A stretch of 64,000 bases of DNA from Selaginella moellendorffii (GCF_000143415.4 NW_003314306.1:1309146-1373145); one strand, 5' to 3'. Shown: positions 1-9,018, numbered from the stretch's first letter. Numbers and translations: made by a program. Notes: a model not told the origin generated them from the sequence alone.

Positions 1-70
1 GCCCTGCCATGTGTGAGTGTTGTGCTTATTCTATCTCACTGTGGTGGTGTTTTATAAAAGAAAGACAAAA

Positions 71-360
71 GGATAATACCTGTTGCATCTTCGATCTTCA
101 TCCTTTCTTTGGACGTAAGCAAGCCAGTGATTGTCGTGTTCCAGGTTACCAAGCTCAGCTGCTTCATCCTGTGTCCTGTCACTGCTCGTAAGTCATCCAC
201 ATTGCTAGACTTTCTATAAAAGTTTACCAGAGCCGCCATCATATTCTCTGCCGCGAGAAACTATGGGTTGTCAGAATAGTTAGAAAGCTCACACTTTGCA
301 GCTTGCTTGCTATATATGGCATATGTCATGATCATTGCGTTCCAGAGAACTACTGGTCGA
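71..360 (-). pseudogene. PPR (PLS-type) gene relic
   Basis: Two remnants of pentatricopeptide motifs are readable on the minus strand. RPVVLWNAMIMTYA (319-360) matches the 'RDVVxWNAMI' end of a PLS-type PPR motif. Downstream at about 105-242 come ALVNFYRKSSNVDD and LVTWNTTITGLL, the next motif pair. A stop codon separates the two pieces, and the second has extra residues in the helix turn, so this is a decayed fragment. PPR proteins bind organellar RNA and are very numerous in lycophytes. Nothing upstream or downstream in the window completes the gene. The motif match is by eye. Confidence 0.55.
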
Positions 361-878
361 GATGTACAATCAGATTGGAAGTGTTTGCAAGGTAGCTGAG
401 ATCTTCAATTGATTCAATTTGAAAGGGCTTTTTCTCAGTGATGCACTTCCCACACCATTCTTCCCAGAATCGCTGGGAATTCCATTGCGTAGAAGATTTT
501 CAAGCACCCGAGTAGATGAAAAAAATAAAAAATAAACAATCATGCAAGAGAAAGATGATGCATACTCACTATTGGCTAATTGGTTCTTTGATATCCGAAA
601 GCTTTGACTTGAGCTTAGAACAAAGCAAAACGTTAATGTTAATAAGTAAAAAGGTAAAAAGTAATCTCCAACATTAAAGGAAAATATTCTAAGAACATTC
701 TCAAGCACTTAATTATATAAAGTCCACTTGTAAACAGCTGCTCTGACTTCGCAGTCATTATCATGTTCCTCGAAGGCACTGGGAATGTAAATCTTGACCG
801 GCCTTTAGGCATTCGTGATAGAAACACTTGGTTCATAAATAGGTAGGCTGCAAGAGGAATAATCGTCTTGGTTTCACA
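361..878. other. Intergenic; likely promoter and 5'UTR of the knottin-like gene
   Basis: No gene is supported here. The only clear signal is a TATA-like sequence at 714-720, listed separately, which would give a 5' leader of roughly 130 nt for the small secreted-peptide gene that starts at 879. Confidence 0.4.
714..720 (+). promoter_or_regulatory. TATA box candidate for the knottin-like gene
   Basis: TATATAA followed by AG, 159-165 nt before the ATG at 879. Spacing fits a transcription start near 745 and a leader of about 130 nt. Position and sequence are seen; function is inferred. Confidence 0.4.
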
Positions 879-1061
879 ATGTCGAAGTTCGCGGTTTTGT
901 TTGCGCTGATTGCTGCTCTGGTAGTAATTTGCTTTGTGGAAGTCGCTAGTGCTCAGCGCCGAAGATGCACAAGTCGTTCACAGTGCCCATCTAACATGCC
1001 CTTCTGCTGCAATCCCGGGATCTGCTACAGCATTCCTCCATTTCTTGGCCCTTGCTATTGA
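879..1061 (+). CDS. Small secreted six-cysteine (knottin-like) peptide
   Basis: A 60-residue peptide starting at a true ATG. Residues 1-25 form a signal peptide: K3, a long hydrophobic core, then a VASA cleavage site. The mature part is about 35 residues, starts QRRR, and has six cysteines at 30, 36, 43, 44, 49 and 59. The spacing C-x5-C-x6-CC-x4-C-x9-C contains the central CC of inhibitor-cystine-knot peptides. Such peptides are secreted and usually defensive or signalling; which applies here is unknown. The gene is intronless. A TATA-like box lies at 714 and an AATAAA at 1095. A diverged, disrupted relative with the same CCNPGICY core lies on the minus strand at 1732-1929, so the gene belongs to a locally duplicated family. 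Disulphide pairing is inferred from spacing only. Confidence 0.75.
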   Translation: MSKFAVLFALIAALVVICFVEVASAQRRRCTSRSQCPSNMPFCCNPGICYSIPPFLGPCY

Positions 1062-1731
1062 TCAGTAGCATGTACAAGCACAAATGGTTGAATGAATAAA
1101 CTGTTCTTTATCTGAAGCTATGCATAGTTGTTTCAGAACTCAAAATTTCATGCTTTCTATCTAGTGGTGATTATCGACGGTTTGGCCCAGTTGAAACTAC
1201 AGGAATCTCACATACAAACAACTTAGCTATTAACTAGTGACATACAACAAGGCATTACCACAGGGATCATGAAATTCTCATGGAGCCGAGTTGTTATATG
1301 AGATTATTGTGGAAGAAATTGTACAAATACACTGGAAGAATTAATTGAATGTCTTAGGGTGGTGTGGTTCTTTCTGGACATGCTCTGGGTGCGATAACTC
1401 ATGCCGTGGATCCGCCATCTCGTGTGGAGGAGGAACCTGGCCTCCTGGCAAGGACCCTTTCAGCTTTACAGTAAGACATTTCGTTCCAGAAGGAAGTTTG
1501 ATGTTTTGTTGGAACAGAAACCCGACTGAGTCTTGTTGCGGAATATAGAGGTCCATTGCCGGGTCCGTTGCTTGTGGACGATATTTCCTACTAGATCCAT
1601 TTCACGGAAGGCCTCAATGTAAATAGGTCAGCTGATTAAGGAAATGCTCCAACTTGATGTTGATGGATCAGAAAAACATTTGTTTATTCATTCCACAATC
1701 GCAGAGACCATTGTCATGCTGTTCATGAAAT
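1062..1731. other. Intergenic; nothing clear
   Basis: Between the peptide gene and its disrupted relative. A cysteine-rich open frame at 1345-1548 (+) has no ATG, signal peptide or splice context and is not accepted as a gene. Confidence 0.5.
1095..1100 (+). promoter_or_regulatory. Polyadenylation signal of the knottin-like gene
   Basis: A canonical AATAAA lies 34 nt after the stop codon at 1059-1061. Confidence 0.5.
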
Positions 1732-1929
1732 TCACGGATAGCAAGCCCCGATAAACGGAGGAGTCTGATAGCAAATGCCCGGATTGCAACAAGTTGGCTT
1801 GTCATGCGCTTGAGCTCCCAGCTCCCAGCTCGCAGCAAGAAGATCTCCATCGGAGCTGCGGCAAGCAGCACCAGCACTTTTCCTATGTATATAACTGGTT
1901 CCAGAGCCAAGTGTCGGCCCAAATGACAA
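1732..1929 (-). pseudogene. Disrupted paralogue of the knottin-like peptide gene
   Basis: The minus strand encodes CCNPGICYQTPPFIGACY followed within one residue by a stop. This matches the last 18 residues of the peptide gene at 879-1061 (CCNPGICY, PPF and G-x-CY are shared). The upstream part in this frame lacks a signal peptide and the first two cysteines in register. A hydrophobic, signal-like stretch (KVLVLLAAAP...) lies just upstream in another frame. This looks like a frameshifted copy in inverted orientation. An unrecognised intron could restore the frame, so a functional spliced gene is not excluded. Confidence 0.5.
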
Positions 1930-2208
1930 GTGGCCGATAGGAAAAGAACGCCAGGTTCAATCCCTGTCAGGTGAACCAAAAAGTCAAACCATTGATATCC
2001 TGTTGAGGCAGCCATTATCTGCTCAAGATTTTTTCCTCAAGGTGACGATAACTTCCGAACTCATGACACCTATTTCATAACGTCACTCCCATCTAAAAGT
2101 ACGCATGCCAATATCCAAATGACCAGCTCCGGCTAGGAAGACGGAAACAACGGATATCCCTTCCATGACAAGACCTGAAACTTCGAAGTGATGCATGGAC
2201 ATACTTAC

Positions 2209-3013
2209 TGTCTTGTTGCACATCAATTTGAGAAGAACGTCTGATTGACTGATCTGACAGAAGAGCAACACAATATGAGATTCCTGATTCCATCCAACAA
2301 GACCAGCTACCTGTCCTCCCTCCCGTCCACGATGGAAACTAGGAAAGGAACAGGGACATTTTGTCAGTAATTGTGTGACATAACAAAGCGAGAGCAGAGC
2401 TTGAGACTTGAAGCAAAGAACAAAGACAAAATAGAAAGAACCGCAAGAATTTCAAGAGAAAGCAATACACAAGGAGAGGAAGAGAAAAGAAAAACGTAAC
2501 ACTTACTTGATCCAAGGAATGGTTGTTTGGTGCAAGAGCCCAGCCTCTAAAGCTCAGCGCATACTTCGAGTCTTCATGCTCGAGGATATCCCACCACCCA
2601 AGGTTCGCGGCGTGCAAAAGAAGGAAGCGGAGCTCTTTTTGGCGGTGGCGGCGGCGGCGGCGGTGGCAGCGGCGGTGGAGCTAGTGTTCTTGAGCGCACT
2701 GAGCGCAAACAAGGAAGCCAGAGGGTCCCCGGCATCGCTGGTCGGCAGCTTCTTCTTCCTCATCTCCACCACTCCGCTCTCCTTGCACACGAGCTCGGTG
2801 TTAGGGCAGAAACCAGGAACTCGCAAATCGGCATGCTTCCGACAAGCTCGCCTGCTGGAGCTGGAGCTGCGCCAGGAACTCGGCGATCTGCGCGTCGCGG
2901 ATGGCTCGAATCGCCGCCGCCCTCGCTTGCACTGTCGAGACCAAGATTGAGAGATTTCCCCCCGAGTGCAGCCTCTCACCTTGCAAATCTATCGCCCGGC
3001 ACAGCTCCGCCAC
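2209..3013 (-). CDS. Unrecognised multi-exon protein
   Basis: Minus-strand coding signal with plausible splice sites, family not recognised. Likely exons: an upstream one ending at 2980 (CAAG|GTGAGAGG), acidic and Ala-rich with VAELCRAIDLQ; one from 2931 downward, a Gln/Ala-rich probable coiled coil (AEFLAQLQLQQ); then KESGVVEMRKKKLP, a GCC-repeat (poly-Ala or Pro/Arg depending on frame), and a well-formed stretch LLLHAANLGWWDILEHEDSK ending at 2507 before GTAAGT; then an exon at 2209-2338 containing VGWNQESHIVLLF, which opens after TTTCCTAG and closes before GTAAGT. The frame changes across the GCC repeat and needs an intron (a GC-AG donor is possible near 2840) or reflects a sequencing slip. 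Start codon and 3' end are unresolved. It lies head-to-tail with the PPR gene upstream. Confidence 0.4.
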
Positions 3014-3417
3014 GCGATCATCCTCCGCCGCCGCAGCGTCCTCCTCCTCCCCCGCCCTCCTTACCCGGGGTGATTCCTTGTCGCCACTGTTTTCGCACCA
3101 CTGCCGGCTAAAGGATGGATTTGGACTTCCATGACTTACAAACGGGGTGCTGCCGGAAAAAAAATCCGCTTTTGATCTATAGAAACTTTTTTAGATTTGG
3201 CCCTGATCAAGAAGAAAAAGTAGAAGACCAGAAGCTCGCCTCAGCTAAAGTCTATGATCGTAGCAAGACGTTCTCTAAGTTTCCTCTTTTTCTGTTTCTC
3301 CGAAGAAGTTAGTCGCCTCCTGTCATGGCCCGGGACTCCCATGAATTTGTGACTCTTCGTTCTGAGCAGCCGCAGGATCACAAGCGTAAGAACTTCCGCC
3401 AAGCCCAATCACAATGC

Positions 3418-4517
3418 TCACCTGAACTTAAACGATATGAACCTCTTCGTTGGCTTGTGCTTCTCGAGTAGCTCCGCCGTCTTATTCGTGAAACCGAGCT
3501 TCTCATAAATCTTCCCGATCCTGATTATTGTCGCTGGGTCCGGCCTCGTTCCTGAAAGCTCCAGCTCTTTAAACATCTACGACCACAAAACAAACACCAT
3601 CACCACCACAATCGCAAAACGTTTCGTCTACCTACCTTGATAGCTTTGTCTGGCAATGCTCGCCGATCATACATCGTGATCATTCGAGCATACATAACTC
3701 TGGGGACGCTCTCTTGTTTCGTCACCACAAAAGTATGCCAGATGTGCTCAACCTCGTCCACCCTGCCATCAATGTCCAAAGCCCGGAGGAGACATCCATA
3801 AGTGTTCATTGTAAAGCCATGGCCTTTGCTAAACATCCACTTGATCACCTGTGACGTTTTTCCAGTCAGATAGAACAGAGAACTCGCAGAACTTACGTGA
3901 ATAACTCTGCGCCATTGNNNNNNNNNNNNNNNNNNNNNNNNNNNNNNNNNNNNNNNNNNNNNNNNNNNNNNNNNNNNNNNNNNNNNNNNNNNNNNNNNNN
4001 NNNNNNNNNNNNNNNNNTCTCCTCTTTGACATCGGGAAGTGGCAAAACCTGTGCACGAAGTTTTGAAAGATCCAGAAGAAATAAAAAGAAAAGAGAGAGA
4101 GAGAAGAACTTACTGCATCCACCAAGTCCCGTGCTCTTTGCATCTTAGTTCTTCTCGGGAGCACATCATAAGGCGCTTTAGTTCTTTCATTCGGAACTTC
4201 ATTCTGCCTGCTCTGGAAAAAATCGTAGTTCAATCAATCAGATCTAACTCCACACGCCCCGAAAGCATCGAAACTTACTTCCAACTTGCCACATTCTCCA
4301 GCGCCAGAACCTTGTTCGTCGTAGGCCCAAGCCGGAGCTTCTTGTGCCTCACAAAGATCAAGCTGTGCGTCGCGTCTTGACGCCGGGCAAGAAAATCGCG
4401 TAAGCACGGCGCGCTGCTCTCAACGCCGAATAGAGCGCAGCTGGAGAGGCCCCGCGATCGAAAGCCAGATATCCCAGCTCGCGCAGCAGCGGCATTCCGC
4501 CATAGCCACTGTCTCAT
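3418..4517 (-). CDS. THA8-like short PPR protein (organellar RNA binding)
   Basis: Five exons on the minus strand: 4279-4517, 4114-4210, 3897-4048 (contains the gap), 3636-3848 and 3418-3576, with GT-AG introns and matching phases except across the gap. The N terminus (MRQWLWRNAAAARAG, then many Arg and Ser) looks like an organelle presequence. The core WRRVIHVIKWMFSKGHG, then RVDEVEHIW, VMYARMITMYDRRALPDKAIK and MFKELELSGTRPDPATI, forms the few PPR motifs typical of THA8/THA8L, a short land-plant PPR clade that binds organellar intron RNA. The protein would exceed 200 residues, the usual THA8 size. The terminal TGA at 3418 sits inside CAG|GTGAGC, a good donor, so a further 3' exon is possible. 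The family is known to aid group II intron splicing in chloroplasts; the compartment is not decided here. Confidence 0.75.
3918..4017. other. Assembly gap (100 N)
   Basis: Exactly 100 Ns, a placeholder length. It removes part of exon 3 of the THA8-like gene, between VLPLPDVKEE and the conserved QWRRVIHVIKW stretch. Confidence 0.95.
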
Positions 4518-4836
4518 GAAAGAACCCTAAGTCTAGCACAAAGGACCGAATATCCCTCTCGTTTGCTTTTAAATTTAGCGCCAACTTTGCCGTTCGGGCA
4601 TGTTGTCAGAAATTCCGAGAACAAATTAGCGCCAGCTTTGGAATCTAGGAAGAGCAATCTCAAAGAACACTGGGGCGATTAATTCAGCATTGTCAATTTC
4701 TTTGCATGTAATTACAAGATTTATCCAAGAGAGGATTCAATTGAGCCAGAAAAAACGAAGTGTTGGCGAATTAAGAAACAAGCATGAATGGCAAGAAAAA
4801 AAAAATCAATAGAAGCAAAACCACCATAGCTCCACC
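4518..4836. other. Intergenic between THA8-like and CLE genes
   Basis: The 5' flank of the PPR gene and the 3' flank of the CLE precursor gene. No gene or strong motif is seen. Confidence 0.5.
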
Positions 4837-5460
4837 CTAGTTTCCAACTGGATCTGGCCCCTCCGGAACGCTATGGAACACGGTTCCAAAGTTGTGGAGT
4901 GGATTCGGACCCGCTGGAACCAAGTGAAGATCGATCTCGTCGTGGACGGGGCTGGGACCGGCCGGAGGAGATGGCGTTGTGCGCGGCTTGGAGACGACGA
5001 ACTGGCCCTCTCCATTGTGGACTGGGCTCGGACCGGCCGGAGGAGATGGCGTTGTGCGGGGCTTGGAGACGACGAACTGGCCCTCTCCATTGTGGACTGG
5101 GCTCGGACCGGCCGGAGGAGATGGCGTTGTCCGGGGCTTGGAGACGACGAACTGGCCCTCTCCATTGTGGACTGGGCTCGGACCGGCCGGAGGAGATGGC
5201 GTCCGGGGCTTCGAGACCTCAAACCGCGATCCACCGTTACCACCAGGGCTGGGACCGGTTGGCGGAGAGATGAATTCCATTGCCACCTCGTCCAGATCCT
5301 TCGAGTTCCCGCCCGGATTAGGCCCCGTTGGTGGCGAGAGCAAAACCACATCGTCGAGACGCTGGATCATCCTGGAGGAGTCGACCACCACCGCGGCCAT
5401 GAGGGCAGCGACGAGGAGCAGCAGCAGCATTTTGTTGGTCAAGGACGCGATCAAGGCCAT
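4837..5460 (-). CDS. Secreted multi-CLE peptide precursor (eight CLE-type motifs)
   Basis: A 207-residue intronless precursor. Residues 1 to about 27 are a signal peptide (LLLLLVAALMAAVVV core). The ATG at 5458-5460 is the first in frame; the upstream extension begins with GTG. Eight segments match the CLE dodecapeptide pattern (xxxP-x-G-P-[DNS]-P-x-[HG]-N): residues 41-52 LSPPTGPNPGGN, 64-75, then four near-identical PSPPAGPSPVHN/D at 88-99, 113-124, 138-149 and 163-174, then HLVPAGPNPLHN at 179-190 and HSVPEGPDPVGN at 196-207. The last ends exactly at the C terminus. The final two begin with His, as in TDIF-type (H-type) CLEs; the repeats begin with Pro and are preceded by KPRT, a possible processing site. 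CLE peptides are extracellular ligands of LRR receptor kinases controlling meristem and vascular fate. A TATA box lies at 5581-5588. Receptor and activity are unknown. Confidence 0.85.
   Translation of the reverse strand: MALIASLTNKMLLLLLVAALMAAVVVDSSRMIQRLDDVVLLSPPTGPNPGGNSKDLDEVAMEFISPPTGPSPGGNGGSRFEVSKPRTPSPPAGPSPVHNGEGQFVVSKPRTTPSPPAGPSPVHNGEGQFVVSKPRTTPSPPAGPSPVHNGEGQFVVSKPRTTPSPPAGPSPVHDEIDLHLVPAGPNPLHNFGTVFHSVPEGPDPVGN
4940..5210 (-). repeat. 75-bp in-frame tandem repeat in the CLE precursor
   Basis: Units of 75 bp (25 codons: SKPRTTPSPPAGPSPVHNGE plus GQFVV) recur about 3.5 times with only a few base changes. They keep both the CLE peptide and its putative processing spacer in frame. 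The high identity implies recent expansion or gene conversion. Confidence 0.9.
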
Positions 5461-5580
5461 TGCGATTGTAGTAAACTCTTCCACGAAGATTGGAGCGAGG
5501 GATCCCCGAAGAACTTCCCAAAAGGATTGATCAGAGAACTACTGCGCCGTGATCTGTGCTTGACACTCTTGTATAAAGTG

Positions 5581-5588
5581 TTTATATA
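5581..5588 (-). promoter_or_regulatory. TATA box candidate for the CLE gene
   Basis: TATATAAA on the minus strand, about 120 nt before the ATG at 5460, giving a leader of about 95 nt. Sequence seen, role inferred. Confidence 0.5.
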
Positions 5589-5781
5589 CCCGGACCTCGA
5601 TGTGCCAAGCATGGAAGCTACGCCATATCCAGCTCCGCCTCCGCACCTTTTGAGGACGAGGTATATCGTCTCATCAAAAATAACGCGAGATCGTCTTATT
5701 GTGAATTAAGAGAATATCGGTCAACGATCTTGCTCGCCCTAGCGAGTCAAAGGACGGTCAAAACGGGAGATTTTTGGAAAT

Positions 5782-5853
5782 GCCTTTATAGCTCAGTGGT
5801 AGAGCGTCAGTCTTGTAAACTGAAGGCCTGGAGTTCAATCCTCCATGGAGGCA
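5782..5853 (+). tRNA. tRNA-Thr (anticodon TGT)
   Basis: 72 nt. The acceptor arms GCCTTTA and TGGAGGC pair (with G-U pairs) and are followed by discriminator A. The D arm begins AGCTCAGTGG, the A box. The anticodon stem TCAGT/ACTGA closes the loop CTTGTAA with anticodon TGT. The T arm TGGAG/CTCCA encloses TTCAATC, the B box. All helices are intact, so this is a plausible functional pol III gene. Confidence 0.85.
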
Positions 5854-5919
5854 TTACTAAATAGACCCTTTGGCTAGTCAAAGAGTCAATGGTAGTCAAT
5901 TGAGTCTTTTCGTGCAAAT

Positions 5920-5991
5920 GCCTTTGTACCTCACTGGTAGAGCGTCAGTCTTGTAAACTCAAGGTCTTGAGTTCAATCCTTCGTGAAGGCA
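5920..5991 (+). pseudogene. Degenerate tRNA-Thr (TGT) copy
   Basis: A tandem duplicate of the tRNA-Thr 138 bp upstream with the same length and anticodon. The A box has changed from TAGCTCAGTGG to TACCTCACTGG. The anticodon stem has one C-C mismatch and the T stem (TTGAG/CTTCG) is broken. The B box and acceptor stem remain. Most likely a decaying tRNA pseudogene. Confidence 0.65.
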
Positions 5992-6153
5992 GCAAAAAAA
6001 GTCCTCTTCATTTATTTTAGTACGTTTTGCTGGTCCCGGGTTCGAATCCGGGCCACAAGTCTAGAAAAGGCCGAGATAAGGAAAGCGTTCGTACTAAGAG
6101 AGGCGTTGTTAGGGTTGCAAGGGTAGGGGAAGGAAGAAGAGAGAGCGAGGAGG
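5992..6153. other. SKP1 leader region with an isolated tRNA T-arm-like hairpin
   Basis: At about 6031-6054 a CCCGG/CCGGG stem encloses GGTTCGAATCC-like sequence, a perfect B box and T arm. No D or anticodon arm lies in register. It is best read as a tRNA 3' relic in the 5' flank of SKP1. Confidence 0.45.
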
Positions 6154-6729
6154 ATGTCGACCAAGGTAAAGCTCCGCAGCAGCGATGGTGAGATGTTTGA
6201 GGTGGACGAGGCCGTGGCGCTCGAGTCCCAGACGGTGAAGAACATGATCGAGGACACTGGGTCGGACGCGCCGATACCCTTGCCCAACGTCCCAAGCAAG
6301 ATCCTGGCCAAGGTGATCGAGTACTCCAAGTACCACGTCGATGCCCAGAAGAGCGGCGACGACTCCAAGGTCGTGCCCACCGAGGAGGAGATCAAGGCCT
6401 GGGACGCCGAGTTCGTCAAGGTCGATCAGGCGACGCTCTTCGACCTCATCCTGGTAGGATTTCTTCGTTCGATTTCTTCCCCCCTTTTTCTCTCGCTTTT
6501 CTCGTTTTGGGTCTTGAGCTTTCGACTGACAATCGATTTGGGTGATTTGTTCCAGGCCGCGAACTATCTCAACATCCGGAACTTGCTGGATCTGACGTGC
6601 CAAACCGTGGCGGACATGATCAAGGGCAAGACCCCGGAGGAGATCCGCAAGACTTTCAACATCAAGAACGATTTCACGCCCGAGGAAGAGGAGGAGGTCC
6701 GGCGGGAGAACCAGTGGGCGTTCGAGTAA
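6154..6729 (+). CDS. SKP1: SKP1/ASK-like SCF ubiquitin-ligase adaptor
   Basis: Two exons (6154-6453, 6556-6729) with a 102-nt GT-AG intron give 157 residues, the normal SKP1 length. The N-terminal BTB/POZ-type half ([20 protein letters not shown], then [10 protein letters not shown] and IPLPNV) contacts cullin-1. The C-terminal half ([40 protein letters not shown]) binds F-box proteins, and the protein ends in the invariant WAFE. The intron lies just before AANYLNI. SKP1 bridges CUL1 and F-box proteins in nucleus and cytosol. All diagnostic motifs are intact. An F-box protein is encoded at 24524 but there is no sign the two are linked functionally. Confidence 0.95.
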   Translation: MSTKVKLRSSDGEMFEVDEAVALESQTVKNMIEDTGSDAPIPLPNVPSKILAKVIEYSKYHVDAQKSGDDSKVVPTEEEIKAWDAEFVKVDQATLFDLILVGFLRSISSPLFLSLFSFWVLSFRLTIDLGDLFQAANYLNIRNLLDLTCQTVADMIKGKTPEEIRKTFNIKNDFTPEEEEEVRRENQWAFE

Positions 6730-7302
6730 GAGAGGAGAAAGCAAAGGATTCGCGTTTTAGCGTCGTCGGCGTCTATCTCCATTCTCCCTCTCTCTCTCTC
6801 TTTCTCCCTCTGTTTGTTTGCTTCCTATTGAACGAAAGGTTTTGTTATGGCTTAAAAATTGTGTAAAAGTTAATTCCTTTAAATATTTGGCCGGTTATTA
6901 TGAATATACTCTTTTTTGGGAGTATGCGGATCTCTCTAACTTAAAGTTAAGTTTTGTTTGTTCGAACTTAAATTACGCTACATAGATTCGAACCCTGGAA
7001 ATAATTCCGTTAAATAATTTGCCGGTTAAGCTCTTAACTTGTACTTGACAGTTAAGTTTATGCTAGTGAGATTCGAACCCTGGCCGGATGGGCTGGAAGG
7101 AATCGAACCCGTGACGTTTGACTAGTTCTTCTACGTGTAAGCTATTTTGCCCCTTCTATTTTTTCTGTGCGCGTAAGAACGCGGTTTCACGGGCCATCGC
7201 CAGGGACGACTGTGGAGGGCGTGCGCAGCGATCTATCATCACCTCCGGCAGCTCGATCTACGATTTCTAGCCGCTGCTTTGCGCGTTGATTTCTAAGCTC
7301 AG
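6730..7302 (-). repeat. tRNA-derived (SINE-like) sequence cluster between SKP1 and the DCD gene
   Basis: After a CT-rich 3'UTR tract (about 6782-6812), two related segments (about 6868-6985 and 6998-7075) share 'aattcc-tTTAAATAat/ttTg-CCGGTTA' and both end in GATTCGAACCCTGG, a B box on the minus strand. At 7082-7160 the minus strand shows A-box TAGCTTACACG and B-box GGTTCGATTCC 40-45 nt apart, without a foldable acceptor stem. This looks like nested pol III retroposon or tRNA relics. Nothing coding is seen. The last part holds the untranslated first exon of the DCD gene ending at 7302. Confidence 0.4.
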
Positions 7303-7441
7303 GTGAGATCTTCCAGATCTACAAACCCTTGCTCGGTAGAATCTTAGCTCTTTGTGCTTGGCCGCAAGTGCATTCCATTCCAGTGCCAGTTTTCTTGAGA
7401 TTCTCTTCGCAGAGGGCTAAAAATCTGGTGGCGCCTTGCAG

Positions 7442-8531
7442 TGTGGAATTTGGAAGCCGGGCACACTGGCGACCTTCTGGAACTTGCCGGACGAGCCGGT
7501 AGATCACAAGGCGGTGGATTGGAAATGGCGAGGCACTCCCTCGCTCCAATCGCTCCAGGCTTTCAAGCAGCACCACCAGGCGCAGCTACCAGTCCTGGGC
7601 AAGCAAAAGTTTGACCCCAAGCCGCGGATCACTGTCAACGAGGTGAAGAAAGTGGCCAGCGATCTCAAGCGCGGTGGTGGTGTCGGACTCGGGAATCCAA
7701 AGCAGTCGTTCCTCGAGCAGAAGCAAGCGAATCTAGAGAAGCAGCAGGGATCCTCGGGGCTTGACAAGCGTTTCAAGACGCTTCCACCGTCGGAGATGCT
7801 ACCACGGAATGAAACGCTTGGTGGCTATATCTTTGTTTGCAACAATGATACCATGCAAGAGGACCTCAAGCGCCAGCTCTTTGGTAAGTCCTCTCTCGTT
7901 TTTTTTCTGTCTTTCTTCGTAGCTATGACTGAAAGCTTGTTTTTTTTTTCTTTTGCGCTTTCAGGCTTGCCTCAAAGGTACCGTGACTCTGTTCGTGCTA
8001 TCCAGCCGGGCCTGCCTTTGTTTCTTTACAACTATACTACGCACCAGCTTCACGGGGTGTACGAGGTAAAGCTACCTCTCTCTCAGGATTTGTGACTCTC
8101 ATGTTGATGGCGAATCCAAACTTTTGCGTGACTCTACAGGCTGCGAGTTTTGGGGGCTCAAACATAGATCCTACTGCGTGGGAAGACAAGAAGTGTCGTG
8201 GAGAATCTCGGTTCCCTGCACAGGTTTGTCTTCACTTCTTTCTCATTTGCTTCTCGAGCGTGTGTGAGGATCCGGGCTTAACTTTCTCTCGCTTTGTCCT
8301 CTCCAGGTTCGCATAAGAGTTAGAATGAACTACAAGCCTCTGGAGGAGGATGCTTTCCGTCCCGTGCTCCATCACTACGACGGTCCCAAGTTTCGTCTCC
8401 AATTGTCCGTCCCAGAGGTGTGCTGTCCTCTCTCGGCTCTTGATTTTGTTTCTCATCCCTTTGGTTTGTTCTTTCGTCGGTTGCAGACGTTGATGCTGCT
8501 AGATCTCTTCTCAGACAAAGGCTCGGCTTGA
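7442..8531 (+). CDS. DCD-domain protein (NRP/B2-like)
   Basis: Five coding exons (7442-7883, 7965-8065, 8140-8223, 8307-8417, 8487-8531), all GT-AG, introns 69-83 nt, phases consistent. The C-terminal half is a full DCD (development and cell death) domain: ETLGGYIFVCNNDTMQEDLK, QLFGLPQRYRDSVRAI, LFLYNYTTHQLHGVYEAASF, GPKFRLQLSVPE. The N-terminal half has an FWNLPDE motif like that of asparagine-rich/B2 proteins, then a Lys/Gln-rich linker. DCD proteins are plant-specific and linked to stress and programmed cell death. Oddity: no in-frame ATG precedes the DCD domain except Met at 7796-7798. The exon opens after CCTTGCAG at 7441, with a likely 5' exon ending at 7302 that contains no ATG. The start is therefore unresolved. 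Confidence 0.85.
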
Positions 8532-9018
8532 TCATATATGTCTACGCTACTTATTCGCTACTAGATAAAACAGAACCAAGGCACCGGTTGCTAAAAGTAT
8601 GCGAGGAAGCCATGGAAAAAAGCTTGTTTTTTTGCCCTCACTCTTGATGGCCAAGACGAAGAAGCGCTACACGGATGGTGTAAGATATTTGCTAAGTGTG
8701 TATAAACAAAACAAATGGTAAATAAAAGCGCTCGTTTTCTGGAATCGATGACATCGCCATCTCTGCGTTAGTTGCGGTGTTGCGCAAAGATTTGGTTTTG
8801 TGGAAGAGCTTTTCTCGAAGATCGTTTGCTTCCGTGGTGCTGATGCTTTTTTTTTTTTTTTTCAATCAGAAATGGGGCCCCGTGCAGCATTGCGAGGGCA
8901 GGTGTTGGATTTGGATTGTAATGTGGCGTGCCAAAGGCGGTGCCACATTCACTTCCAACTGTTTAAAAGATTTTATTTCGCGTTTCGCGGATCACGGAAG
9001 AACGACTAAAGTGTTAAT
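8532..9018. other. 3' flank of the DCD gene; no gene
   Basis: Contains AATAAA-type signals (about 8720) and a run of T (about 8848-8862). No coding region or RNA gene is supported before the tRNA at 9019. Confidence 0.5.

Noticed and set aside
1345-1548. Cysteine-rich open frame (eight Cys) near the knottin gene
   Set aside because: Opens with TTG, no ATG, no signal peptide, no splice sites, and no resemblance to the intact peptide's spacing.
4873-5709. Long repetitive open frame opposite the CLE gene
   Set aside because: An antisense shadow of the 75-bp CLE repeat; the minus strand has the signal peptide and eight CLE motifs.
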